Part shown: piece after piece, positions 17,970-26,119 of the stretch
Numbering within the stretch: the stretch's first letter is position 1
Layout of the letters: each line of letters starts with the position of its first letter
Assembly: GCA_937139495.1 (NCBI GenBank)
Contig: CAKZQC010000026.1
Coordinates: 1-64,000 of the forward strand
Length of the DNA stretch: 64,000 bases
Reading direction: 5' to 3'
DNA from: an uncultured Saprospiraceae bacterium
GTDB taxonomy: Bacteria > Bacteroidota > Bacteroidia > Chitinophagales > Saprospiraceae
The notes under the pieces: generated by a model
What the model saw: the letters and a program-made list of their open reading frames with translations, nothing else
What the model was told of the DNA's origin: nothing
The model's database searches: none
Program-made: the position numbers and the translations under genes

Positions 17970-18484
17970 AATACCTAGCAATAACGACCAATATAGGTCA
18001 ACAATAGTATCGCAACAAAAATTGAGCAAGGTTTGACTACTTACCTTCTCAAATTTAATGATTTATAATTTCTTTCTGTACTTTTTCGGCAGTTCCTCTT
18101 TCTATTCTCGTAGAATAACACCCAAGCAGCAATCAAAAGTACTACTTTGCTGCTAGATTTAGCGAATTGTTCGATAAGTGGGTTTGATGATTATTATGAG
18201 CAGATATTTGTCTAGCGGCAAAAATGGCACATAGCTTGTTTGTAGTACCTATGATACAGTAATAACAGATAGATTAGTCAATAATTTCGTTTAATATTGC
18301 TGTTGTTCGTTTTGATGGCTAACTTCCTATCGAATGCCGCAATTAATTTTTATTTTTGGTTCGGCTTCTTCTAGTATTAAGGCACGCTCTAAGAGCATGT
18401 CTAAGTAGGTGGACACAAATAATTCACTTAATTAAGATTATGAAGTTGGTTATCACCTGTTTTCACTAATAAAAAATACATACC
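17970..18484. other. 515-bp divergent gap with repeat cores
   Basis: No gene or RNA is recognisable. Near the right end, 18381-18416 reads ggcacgctct followed by aagagcatgtctaagtaggtggacac: two facing copies of the dispersed repeat core. Promoters for both flanking genes must lie here but I cannot place them. Confidence 0.5.
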
Positions 18485-19642
18485 ATGAAACGCTACCTTT
18501 TTGTCTGTTTGTTGCTGTGCAGCAGTGCCTTGCTTTGGGCTCAAGAAGAAGACCCAGTTTACAATAACGAAGAATACAGCTTGGTAGATGATCATATCTT
18601 TAAACACCTTCATGATTTTTATGGCTATACGTTTGTGCCTGCTCAAGGCAAATTGCAGTTTGCACACTACCCCGACCCTGTGCCTGCTGGTTGGGTACGG
18701 TTTTATATTACCAAAAATCAAGTGACTATCTTGGAGCGTACAGAATATCGCCCTGGAGGCATTCAGGTACGTCCCAACCGAGAAAAAGAATACCAACTGC
18801 GTATTGTAGAAGTGGAAGACAGAGGCGTATCGGTCAAGTTTAAGCTAGTCGATTTGCAATACCCTGACTTGAATGGATTCTTAGAGCTGAACAAAGATGG
18901 TCTTGGGCGTGTGATTATGGCTAAATATTTTCCTGGTCCGGGCGAACCCGAACGTATTTATATTATGAAATATGCCAGTGAAGAACAACTCGCTGCCGAC
19001 AAAGAATATTTCACGCACCAAGAAGATATTAAGACAAACGATATGGCTCCGTTTTGGGGCAAAACCATTTATCCCTTTTTGTCTTATGACAATTACTACG
19101 ATTATAACAATATCAAGATCAATAGAATCCGTCCTGATGATGGTATCAATATCAACTTCTTTGAGAAGACAGTGATTGGCAAAAAAGACAAAGAAATAAC
19201 AGTACAGTATATTTCGTTCGTAGAGAAAGGAGAAAAGAAAATGCAGCTCGTTTTCAAAGAAGCCAACGAAGTACTTGTCAATCATAGAGATGGCAACCGC
19301 AAGGCACTCGAACTGACTTGTATGGACGAAGTCACTAGAGAGCAATATTATATTATATTGCACCGTGGTGCACTGACCTACCTCAAATCTATGGAGGTCC
19401 AGCTCGTAAAAGGTAAAAATAGAAAAACAGTCTTCTATTATACACTCCGCCCTGGAGCAGGAACGCCTCTGCTAGCTGCCCCCAAAAAGGACGATAAAAA
19501 AGCAGCAAACGAAGACAAAAAAGAAGGTAAAGGACTCCTCCAAGGCATTTTTTCTAAGAACAAAGACAACAAAGAGGACGAAAAAGCGGTTGAAGAAGGC
19601 AACACATCAGAAGAAGGTACTACTTCTCAGCAGCCTGACTAA
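18485..19642 (+). CDS. Exported protein of unknown function with charged C-terminal tail
   Basis: A clear signal peptide (MKRYLFVCLLLCSSALLWAQ) leads a 385-residue protein with no domain I can name. Residues 20-310 look like a beta-rich extracytoplasmic domain (GWVRFYITKNQVTILERTEYR; LIVEVEDRGVSVKFKLV-type strands). The last 60 residues are low-complexity Lys/Glu/Asp (KKDDKKAANEDKKEGKG). It is followed after 33 bases by the DUF2279 gene on the same strand, so the two may act together in the envelope. Confidence 0.7.
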   Translation: MKRYLFVCLLLCSSALLWAQEEDPVYNNEEYSLVDDHIFKHLHDFYGYTFVPAQGKLQFAHYPDPVPAGWVRFYITKNQVTILERTEYRPGGIQVRPNREKEYQLRIVEVEDRGVSVKFKLVDLQYPDLNGFLELNKDGLGRVIMAKYFPGPGEPERIYIMKYASEEQLAADKEYFTHQEDIKTNDMAPFWGKTIYPFLSYDNYYDYNNIKINRIRPDDGININFFEKTVIGKKDKEITVQYISFVEKGEKKMQLVFKEANEVLVNHRDGNRKALELTCMDEVTREQYYIILHRGALTYLKSMEVQLVKGKNRKTVFYYTLRPGAGTPLLAAPKKDDKKAANEDKKEGKGLLQGIFSKNKDNKEDEKAVEEGNTSEEGTTSQQPD

Positions 19643-19675
19643 TCAAAATAACTTCATAGAGTCGATACAAAATAC

Positions 19676-20710
19676 ATGAATATAAAAACAATAATTTTGC
19701 TCGCAATGCCCTTGTTTCTGATTGGAAACAAGGGCATTGCTCAATCCGATAGCCTATCTGATGAGACGATACTCGCATTGCCTACCACTAAACTAGGTTT
19801 CTTTGAGCGAGCGCCAACTTTCAATGCAACTCGTTTTTGGAGCCTGACGGCTACGGGTGCCGTTGGTTATACAGGCGTTACGCTAGGACTAGACCAAGCT
19901 TGGTATGCCAATTATCCACGTAGTCGATTTCATACCTTCGATGATTGGCACGGCTGGCGACAGATGGATAAATTTGGTCATGCCATGACTACTTATTTTG
20001 AAAGCAAATGGGCAGGACAACTCTACCAATGGGCTGGAGTTCCTCACCAAAAAGCGGCTTGGGTAGGTTTTGGTACTGGTATGTTATTTCAGACTACCCT
20101 AGAAATGCTTGATGGGTTTTCGACACAATGGGGTTTTTCGGCAGGCGACATGGTATTCAATTTGGGTGGTGCTAGTTTGTATTTGGGTCAAGAATTGCTC
20201 TGGAAAGAGCAGCGTATATTGCTCAAAATGTCTGCTCATCGCCCCAATTATAGCACTCAAAGCCTACAGGCGAGCAATAGCAATGCGACTACGAGCCTTT
20301 CGGCACGAGCCAATAATTTATTTGGCAGTAGCCCAGCAGAATTATTATTCAAAGAATACAACGGGCAGACAATTTGGCTGTCTGTCAATATCGCTTCTTT
20401 CCTCCGAAGTCCTCCACACAACTTCCCTCCCAAGTGGGTTAATGTAGCCGTAGGTTATGGCATAGAGAATGTCTATGGTGCGGAGCGCAATAGCTGGACA
20501 GATGATGCGGGCAATCATTTCGAGGCTCCTGTGGGGCTAACACGGCACAGCCAGTTCTACCTCTCCTTGGATATAGATTTCGAGCGGATTCCCACCAAAC
20601 ACAAATGGCTCAAAACGGTGTTTAGTATCCTCAATATATTCAAGATACCCTTTCCTGCACTAGAAGTCAATACCCTTGGTCAGATACAATTCCACCCTTT
20701 TTATTTTTGA
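19676..20710 (+). CDS. DUF2279 family exported protein
   Basis: The protein has a signal peptide (MNIKTIILLAMPLFLIGNKGIAQ) and the DUF2279 hallmark: YPRSRFHTFDDWHGWRQMDKFGHAMTTYF, followed by conserved segments around AGVPHQKAAWVGFGTGMLFQTTLEMLDGFS and WGFSAGDMVFNLGGASLY. The family has an uncharacterised envelope role in Bacteroidota. The end of the chain (QFYLSLDIDFERIP, LGQIQFHPFYF) terminates in an aromatic residue, as outer-membrane proteins do. It is probably co-transcribed with the preceding gene and ends at a strong hairpin. Confidence 0.75.
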   Translation: MNIKTIILLAMPLFLIGNKGIAQSDSLSDETILALPTTKLGFFERAPTFNATRFWSLTATGAVGYTGVTLGLDQAWYANYPRSRFHTFDDWHGWRQMDKFGHAMTTYFESKWAGQLYQWAGVPHQKAAWVGFGTGMLFQTTLEMLDGFSTQWGFSAGDMVFNLGGASLYLGQELLWKEQRILLKMSAHRPNYSTQSLQASNSNATTSLSARANNLFGSSPAELLFKEYNGQTIWLSVNIASFLRSPPHNFPPKWVNVAVGYGIENVYGAERNSWTDDAGNHFEAPVGLTRHSQFYLSLDIDFERIPTKHKWLKTVFSILNIFKIPFPALEVNTLGQIQFHPFYF

Positions 20711-20784
20711 TACTAGAAATTATACCTTAAATGGCTTGACAGCGATTATTGACGACTTTCTAAATAACTTCATTTCATAAAAGA

Positions 20785-20816
20785 AGCAGCCTTATTTCTC
20801 CTGAAATAAGGCTGCT
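20785..20816. terminator. Bidirectional terminator between DUF2279 gene and frr
   Basis: A 14-bp perfect stem (agcagccttatttc/gaaataaggctgct) with a 4-base loop is flanked by A-rich bases on the left and T-rich bases on the right. It serves both convergent genes. Confidence 0.85.
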
Positions 20817-20843
20817 TTTCATTTATTTTGTTTGACGAATATA

Positions 20844-21407
20844 TTATATCGTCATAATATCTTTCTCTTTTACTTCCATGAGGCGTTCGACCTCAGCGGT
20901 GTATTTGTCAGTTAGTTTTTGAGCTTGGTCTTCGGCACGTTTACCCGAATCTTCAGGATAGCCATCTTTTACGGCTTTTTTGATTTCGTTCATAATATCT
21001 TTACGAGCAGAGCGAATACTAACCTTTGCGTTTTCGACTAATGCCAATGCTTGTTTGATCAGGTCTTTTCTGCGTTCTTCTGTTACGATAGGCAAAACAA
21101 TACGGATAACTTCTCCGTCGTTTTGAGGCGTTACACCTAAGTTTGCTTGAAAAATAGCCTGTTCGATAGGTTGCAGCATTGCTTTTTCCCAAGGCGTAAT
21201 CGCCAATGTACGACCATCGGTGGCCTTCACATTAGCCACTTGTGCTACTGGAGTAGGCGAGCCATAATAATCTACTTTGAGACCACCCAGCATAGAAGGC
21301 GAAGCCTTCCCAGAACGAATGGTGGTTAACCCTTTGCGAAAGTGCTCAATTGAGTCTTGCATACTTTCTGCTGCAGTTTCTAGATACAGCTGTATTTCTT
21401 CTTCCAT
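20844..21407 (-). CDS. frr: Ribosome recycling factor
   Basis: The 187 residues match RRF throughout: ESMQDSIEHFRKGLTTIRSGKASPSML, VDYYGSPTPVAQVANV, ITPWEKAMLQPIEQAI, IRIVLPIVTEERRKDLIKQA and the end LTDKYTAEVERLMEVKEKDIMTI. RRF with EF-G splits the post-termination ribosome. The start at 21407 gives family length; an ATG at 21452 would add 15 unconserved residues. It follows pyrH by 95 bases on the same strand, the order common in bacteria. Confidence 0.96.
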   Translation of the reverse strand: MEEEIQLYLETAAESMQDSIEHFRKGLTTIRSGKASPSMLGGLKVDYYGSPTPVAQVANVKATDGRTLAITPWEKAMLQPIEQAIFQANLGVTPQNDGEVIRIVLPIVTEERRKDLIKQALALVENAKVSIRSARKDIMNEIKKAVKDGYPEDSGKRAEDQAQKLTDKYTAEVERLMEVKEKDIMTI

Positions 21408-21502
21408 AATCTTTTTATTTATTATAACAACTTCATTAGTAAGGTCTATCAATAAAGCATTTTTTTGCTAGAAAGCAAATTTTATCTCTTCAAAATATTT
21501 GA

Positions 21503-22213
21503 TTATTTCACTAACGTCCCCACTTGTTCGCCTTGAATAATGCGAGTTAAGTTCTTTGCTTTGCCAATATCAAATACAATAATTGGCATATCATTTTCAC
21601 GACACATCGTGAATGCGGTCATATCCATAATATTCAATCCTGAGCGAATTACCTCGTTGAACGATACATTATCGTACTTGGTAGCAAGCGGATCTTTCTC
21701 TGGGTCAGCGGTATAAACGCCGTCCACTCTTGTTCCTTTGAGTATTACGTCTGCTCCGATCTCGCTGGCACGAAGTGCCGCTGCCGAATCTGTCGTAAAA
21801 TAAGGGTTGCCAGTACCAGCCGACAAAATAACCACACGACCTTTCTCCAAGTGTGCAATAGCTCTTCTGCGGATATAAGGCTCTGCGATTTTGTCGATAG
21901 GAATAGCCGTCATTAGTCTAGTATAAATGCCGTTTTTTTCTAAAGCACTCTGCAATGCCAACCCGTTGATAACGGTCGCCAACATACCCATATAGTCCCC
22001 TTGCACCCGTTCTATATTGGAAGCTTCTGCTTGTAGTCCTCTAAATATATTGCCACCACCTATCACGATAGCGACCTCTACTCCCATCTTGAGAATAGCT
22101 TTGATTTCGTCTGCATAATGTTTGAGCATATCCGGTGATATACCATAATCTTTATCTCCCATAAGCGATTCACCGCTTAGTTTGAGTAATACTCTTTTGT
22201 AATGCACAGCCAT
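21503..22213 (-). CDS. pyrH: Uridylate kinase
   Basis: The protein has 236 residues of the amino acid kinase fold: [15 protein letters not shown] at the start, the glycine-rich GGGNIFRG at residues 52-59, then [45 protein letters not shown] and [18 protein letters not shown]. It phosphorylates UMP to UDP in the cytosol and is a hexamer controlled by GTP and UTP. A terminator separates it from tsf upstream, so it and frr probably form their own transcript. Confidence 0.96.
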   Translation of the reverse strand: MAVHYKRVLLKLSGESLMGDKDYGISPDMLKHYADEIKAILKMGVEVAIVIGGGNIFRGLQAEASNIERVQGDYMGMLATVINGLALQSALEKNGIYTRLMTAIPIDKIAEPYIRRRAIAHLEKGRVVILSAGTGNPYFTTDSAAALRASEIGADVILKGTRVDGVYTADPEKDPLATKYDNVSFNEVIRSGLNIMDMTAFTMCRENDMPIIVFDIGKAKNLTRIIQGEQVGTLVK

Positions 22214-22344
22214 TAGTTTAGTAAAGTGTTTGTCTAAAAATATTTGTTACTAGGGGGTGTTGTATTTCAATTCTAACTCAAAATTAAAATTTCTATTCAA
22301 TTCTAACTCAAAAAATAAAACAAAGTTGTTTAAAAAAAGACATA

Positions 22345-22378
22345 AAAAAAGCGTTCTAAAAAATTAGAACGCTTTTTT
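22345..22378 (-). terminator. Terminator after tsf
   Basis: The stem aaaaaagcgttctaa/ttagaacgctttttt has a 4-base loop and a T run on the minus strand. It closes the rplM-to-tsf cluster before pyrH. Confidence 0.85.
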
Positions 22379-22391
22379 GTAGTATTTACTA

Positions 22392-23231
22392 CTAACCCAA
22401 AGTTACGTGTTTGAAATCCGTAACGTTCAAGCCTTTCTCCAATTGTTGGATATATTGCTTAACCGTTTCTTTTTTCTCTGCTTTAACGTACTCTTGATTG
22501 AGCAATGTATTTTCTCTGTAGAATTTACCCAATTTACCTTGAGCAATTTTTTCTAACATAGCTTCTGGTTTGCCATCGTTACGAGCTTGCTCCATTCCGA
22601 TTTCAATTTCTCTTTCGATAACTGAAGCATCAACACCGTCTTTATCTACAGCTACAGGACTCATAGCAGCTACTTGCATAGCTACGTTTTTGCCTACTTC
22701 CTCTAGACCATCTACAGCTTTGTTGAAGCCAACAATAACACCAGCTTTGTATCCAGCGTGGATATAAGCTACTACTTGTTCAGCAGTTAAGCGTTCGTAA
22801 GAAGATACTTCAATTTTCTCAGCAATAACACCTGTTTTCTCTACCATTTTCTCAGCGATAGTTTCACCGTCAAATGCGAGTGCCAAAACCCCTGCTTTGT
22901 CAGCAGGAAAAGCAGCTATTACTGTTTCTGCTACAGTAGTAGCAAATTTTATGAAGTCTTCGTTTTTAGCTACAAAATCAGTTTCGCAACCAATACGAAT
23001 AACGATACCTTTAGTATTGTCGTCAGAAGTCAATGCTACTACTACGCCTTCTTTAGCATCACGATCCGCACGCTTTTCGGTCAATTTTTGACCTTTTTTG
23101 CGTAGGTAATCGATAGCAGCTTCCAGCTCGCCATTCGCTTCAACCAATGCTTTTTTACAATCCATCATACCTGCGCCCGTTTGGTCACGCAAGGCTTTTA
23201 CATCTTTGGCAGAAATTTTAACAGTAGACAT
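22392..23231 (-). CDS. tsf: Elongation factor Ts
   Basis: The 279-residue protein opens with the UBA-like EF-Ts domain (ISAKDVKALRDQTGAGMMDCKKALVEANGELEAAIDYLRKKG). The exchange domain follows (GCETDFVAKNEDFIKFA, VAMQVAAMSPVAVDKDGVD) and then the C-terminal QEYVKAEKKETVKQYI. It removes GDP from EF-Tu. The start at 23231 fits the family; the ATG at 23273 would add a hydrophobic stretch reading into the gap. It is 77 bases downstream of rpsB, the universal pairing. Confidence 0.97.
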   Translation of the reverse strand: MSTVKISAKDVKALRDQTGAGMMDCKKALVEANGELEAAIDYLRKKGQKLTEKRADRDAKEGVVVALTSDDNTKGIVIRIGCETDFVAKNEDFIKFATTVAETVIAAFPADKAGVLALAFDGETIAEKMVEKTGVIAEKIEVSSYERLTAEQVVAYIHAGYKAGVIVGFNKAVDGLEEVGKNVAMQVAAMSPVAVDKDGVDASVIEREIEIGMEQARNDGKPEAMLEKIAQGKLGKFYRENTLLNQEYVKAEKKETVKQYIQQLEKGLNVTDFKHVTLG

Positions 23232-23308
23232 AATAGTTATTATGATTAGGTAAGAAATTGTACAAAATAACAATCTTGGACAACTCCCTATGTGTTATAA
23301 ATTAGAAT

Positions 23309-24055
23309 TTAGGCTCCTTCTTGAGTAGCTGTTTTAGCTTCTCTGTTATCTTTTTCGTCTTTCGCTTTATTACGCTCTTCCAGACCTTCGCGGATAGCTT
23401 CTGTCAAGTAGTTGATAATAAGAGAGATTGATTTAGAAGCATCATCGTTAGCAGGAATAGCGAAATCTACTTTAGTAGGATCAGAATTCGTATCTACGAT
23501 ACCGATTGTTTTTAGGTTCAAGCGAGTTGCCTCAGCTACTGCCAAGTGTTCTCTGCTAATATCCAAAATCAACAAGGCATTTGGCAAGCGGTTAAGCTGT
23601 GCGATACCACCAAATACACGATCCAATTTAGAGTGACTACGCTCCATCATTAGACGTTCTTTTTTAGTGATGTTCTCTAGTGTTGTATCATTCAACATAC
23701 TCTGTGTCTTCTGCATCTTGCGGATAGACTGACGAATAGTAGAGAAATTGGTCAACATACCTCCCAACCAACGGTCAGAAACGTAAGGCATGTTTACACT
23801 TTTAGCAGCTTCTGCTACGATAGCACAACCTTGCTTCTTGGTGCCTACAAACAAGATTTTCTTGCCTGACTTTGCCATTTGACGTAGTACTTTGCCAGCC
23901 TCTTCGAGTGACTCACGAGTACGGTTCAAGTCAATAACATGGATACCTTTACGTTCCATGAAAATATAAGGACTCATCTTCGGATTCCACTTTCTTTTCA
24001 TGTGTCCGAAGTGACACCCTGCATCCAACAATTCTTTATGAGATGGAGTTTGCAT
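23309..24055 (-). CDS. rpsB: 30S ribosomal protein S2
   Basis: S2 is recognisable from end to end: LLDAGCHFGHMKRKWNPKMSPYIFMERKGIHVIDLNRT, ILFVGTKKQGCAIVAEAAK, YVSDRWLGGMLTNFSTIRQSI, LDRVFGGIAQLNRLPNALLILDI and VDTNSDPTKVDFAIPANDDASKSI. The last 25 residues are charged (EERNKAKDEKDNREAK). S2 joins late in 30S assembly. Its 97-base leader contains a possible hairpin that could carry autoregulation. Confidence 0.97.
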   Translation of the reverse strand: MQTPSHKELLDAGCHFGHMKRKWNPKMSPYIFMERKGIHVIDLNRTRESLEEAGKVLRQMAKSGKKILFVGTKKQGCAIVAEAAKSVNMPYVSDRWLGGMLTNFSTIRQSIRKMQKTQSMLNDTTLENITKKERLMMERSHSKLDRVFGGIAQLNRLPNALLILDISREHLAVAEATRLNLKTIGIVDTNSDPTKVDFAIPANDDASKSISLIINYLTEAIREGLEERNKAKDEKDNREAKTATQEGA

Positions 24056-24091
24056 AATATATATTAATTTAAAAGTATTTAATGTAAAACA

Positions 24092-24131
24092 GTATCCTGT
24101 GTATAGCTATGGTTAAGCCGCATAAGGATAC
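24092..24131 (-). promoter_or_regulatory. Possible hairpin in the rpsB leader
   Basis: In the rpsI-rpsB gap, ggatac at 24126-24131 and gtatcc at 24092-24097 can pair around a loop holding the small palindrome atagctat. Ribosomal protein S2 represses its own message in some bacteria, but I cannot tell whether this structure takes part. Confidence 0.2.
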
Positions 24132-24152
24132 CAATAAAAAAAGGGCAAAAAA

Positions 24153-24539
24153 TTAACGCTTGCTAAACTGGAAGCTTTTACGTGCTTTAGGTTTACCATA
24201 TTTTTTACGCTCAACAGAACGAGGATCACGCATAAGCATTTTCTCTGCTTTAAGTGGCTCTCTGAATTCTTCGTTGATTTTGCAAAGTGCGCGTGCAATA
24301 CCCAAGCGAACTGCTTCTGCTTGACCTTTGACGCCACCGCCTTTTACATTAACTTTAATATCGTAGATACTTTGCACTTCTACTAAATTTAGAGGCTCTA
24401 CGACTTTACCTTGTATGTGCAGTACGGGGAAGTAATCCTTGTAATCTTTACCGTTAACTTGGATTTTGCCTTCGCCTTGTCTTACATAGACACGAGCAAC
24501 AGCAGCTTTTCTTCTTCCTAGACCATTTATCATTTCCAT
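24153..24539 (-). CDS. rpsI: 30S ribosomal protein S9
   Basis: The 128 residues have the S9 landmarks: NGLGRRKAAVARVYVRQGEGKIQVNGKDY, VNVKGGGVKGQAEAVRLGIARAL and the basic end RDPRSVERKKYGKPKARKSFQFSKR, whose last residues touch tRNA in the P site. A start two codons later (MINGLG) is possible. It follows rplM by 13 bases. Confidence 0.96.
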   Translation of the reverse strand: MEMINGLGRRKAAVARVYVRQGEGKIQVNGKDYKDYFPVLHIQGKVVEPLNLVEVQSIYDIKVNVKGGGVKGQAEAVRLGIARALCKINEEFREPLKAEKMLMRDPRSVERKKYGKPKARKSFQFSKR

Positions 24540-24552
24540 AATCTATATTCTT

Positions 24553-24999
24553 TTACTTAAGCTCTAAATTAGAAGGTTTTTGAGCAGCATGAGGATGCTC
24601 AGCACCTGCATAAACAAATAGTTTCTTGTACATTGCTCTACCCAATTTTGTTTTAGGCAACATTCCTTTTACCGCTATTTCGATCAAGCGAGTAGGATGG
24701 CTGTCCATAATTTGTTGAGCAGTCTTTGATTTCTGACCACCTGGGTAACCAGAGTGTCTCAAGTAAACTTTCTTTTTCATTTTGTCCCCTGTCAAGCGAA
24801 CTTTGTCTGCGTTGATGACAATCACGTTGTCTCCACAATCTACATGAGGAGTAAAACATGTCTTGTTCTTGCCACGCAATACTAGAGCAACATGAGAAGC
24901 TAGACGTCCCAATGTTTGCCCTTCTGCATCTACTACCAACCAATCACGGCTAACAGTTTCTTTCTTTGCAGATTGTGTTTTATAACTTAATGTATTCAC
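24553..24999 (-). CDS. rplM: 50S ribosomal protein L13
   Basis: The protein matches L13 over 148 residues: [100 protein letters not shown]13 is an early 50S assembly protein. It is the first gene of the minus-strand cluster rplM-rpsI-rpsB-tsf and has a leader of about 120 bases from a good promoter-like box. Confidence 0.97.
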   Translation of the reverse strand: MNTLSYKTQSAKKETVSRDWLVVDAEGQTLGRLASHVALVLRGKNKTCFTPHVDCGDNVIVINADKVRLTGDKMKKKVYLRHSGYPGGQKSKTAQQIMDSHPTRLIEIAVKGMLPKTKLGRAMYKKLFVYAGAEHPHAAQKPSNLELK

Positions 25000-25126
25000 A
25001 ATTCTATACGATTAATTATTTTAAATAAATTTCTTTTACCTTGTGCTTAGTCGTTGGCTGACATGTTCTGTCGGACAATTCCTTCAAGACGGACAATAGT
25101 CTAAAACCATGTTCCGTAAGCGTTTG

Positions 25127-25134
25127 CAAAAGTA
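25127..25134 (-). promoter_or_regulatory. Candidate -7 box of the rplM cluster
   Basis: The minus strand reads TACTTTTG, an exact TAnnTTTG match, leaving a 5' leader of about 120 bases before rplM. Such leaders of ribosomal operons often carry autoregulation. Confidence 0.5.
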
Positions 25135-25334
25135 CAACCTACATTTTTAATAAAAAAGCATTTTTAGCTTTATTTTCCATATTCATTTCATAACTCATTG
25201 AAAATCAATAAAAATATCGCAATTAATTTTTTATAAAGTGTATTTTTTATGCTTTTTTTAAGATAATCAGCCGTTATTTTCTGTTTGCTTATTGCAATAT
25301 GGCATAGATTAAGCATATCTATTCATACCCCCAT

Positions 25335-25342
25335 TACTTTTG
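25335..25342 (+). promoter_or_regulatory. Candidate -7 box of the DUF4294 gene
   Basis: TACTTTTG matches TAnnTTTG exactly, 33 bases before the ATG at 25376. The -33 region shows no clear TTTG. Confidence 0.45.
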
Positions 25343-25375
25343 GAGTAGCATTCCACCATAATCAAAACAAACAAC

Positions 25376-26044
25376 ATGACTTACAAAATAATATTAGCGG
25401 CACTATTGGCTTTGGTTACTTTTGGTCAAGCTTCCGCTCAACAGAAAGATACGCTGATACGAGATGGGGAAGAATATTTTGGCACTACTATGATTGATGG
25501 ACAAGTAATAAAAGTACTCATCATTGATGGCGATACCCTTCCCGTTATCGATTTGCAAGATATGCAAATCACTCGCAAGAAGAATTTTGCCAATCGGGAC
25601 GAACGCAAACGCTATCACCAATGGCGCAAATATGCCGCTAAGGTTTACCCTTATGCCGCTGAGGCAATCCGCTTGTATCGTGAGATGGAAGAAGAAACTG
25701 CCGACCTCAAAAAAGGAAAACGCAAAAAATATGGTCGTAACAAGGAAAAAGAATTGCGCCCGCAATATCAAGACGAAATCAAAAAATTGACCAAAACACA
25801 AGGATTTATCTTGATAAAAATGGTGGAGCGTGAATTGGATATGCCGTTTTATGATGTGATCCGAACCATAGAAGGCAACTGGAAAGCGATGGGCTGGCAA
25901 ACCATGGGCAAACTCTACGGCTATAATCTCAAAACAGGGTACGACCCAGAAAACGACCCTTTGCTAGAAGCTATCCTCAATGATTTGAATATCAGTTATG
26001 GCGACAAAAATAGTAAAGTATCGTTGGACGAGGACGAAAAATAA
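25376..26044 (+). CDS. DUF4294 family exported protein
   Basis: The signal peptide (MTYKIILAALLALVTFGQASAQ) precedes a DUF4294 domain: KVLIIDGDTLPVIDLQDMQI, then RKRYHQWRKYAAKVYPYAAEAIRLYREME and TKTQGFILIKMVERELDMPFYDVIRTIEGNWKAMGWQ. The last 25 residues are acidic. The family is confined to Bacteroidota and its role is not known. The gene stands alone between a divergent promoter region and a palindromic terminator. Confidence 0.8.
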   Translation: MTYKIILAALLALVTFGQASAQQKDTLIRDGEEYFGTTMIDGQVIKVLIIDGDTLPVIDLQDMQITRKKNFANRDERKRYHQWRKYAAKVYPYAAEAIRLYREMEEETADLKKGKRKKYGRNKEKELRPQYQDEIKKLTKTQGFILIKMVERELDMPFYDVIRTIEGNWKAMGWQTMGKLYGYNLKTGYDPENDPLLEAILNDLNISYGDKNSKVSLDEDEK

Positions 26045-26063
26045 TCTCCTCCTCACCAACCCC

Positions 26064-26104
26064 AAAAATGCCCTATTGTAGTACTACAATAGGGCATTTT
26101 TTTT
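26064..26104. terminator. Bidirectional terminator
   Basis: A perfect palindrome centred at 26082/26083 (aaaaatgccctattgtagt and its complement) is followed by Ts. It serves the convergent DUF4294 and hydrolase genes. Confidence 0.85.
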
Positions 26105-26119
26105 TAGTATTAGTGCTTA

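Larger units (their letters stand above)
25000..25375. other. Divergent regulatory gap of 376 bp
   Basis: It separates the ribosomal cluster from the DUF4294 gene and holds one promoter-like box facing each way. The rplM side contains cggacaat twice (about 25073 and 25090) inside the presumed leader. The middle part is very AT-rich and shows no RNA gene. Confidence 0.5.

Noticed and set aside
22266..22313. Direct repeat ttcaattctaactcaaaa (22266-22283 and 22296-22313) before pyrH
   Set aside because: It is real but short, AT-rich and has no further copies that I saw. There is not enough to call it regulatory.
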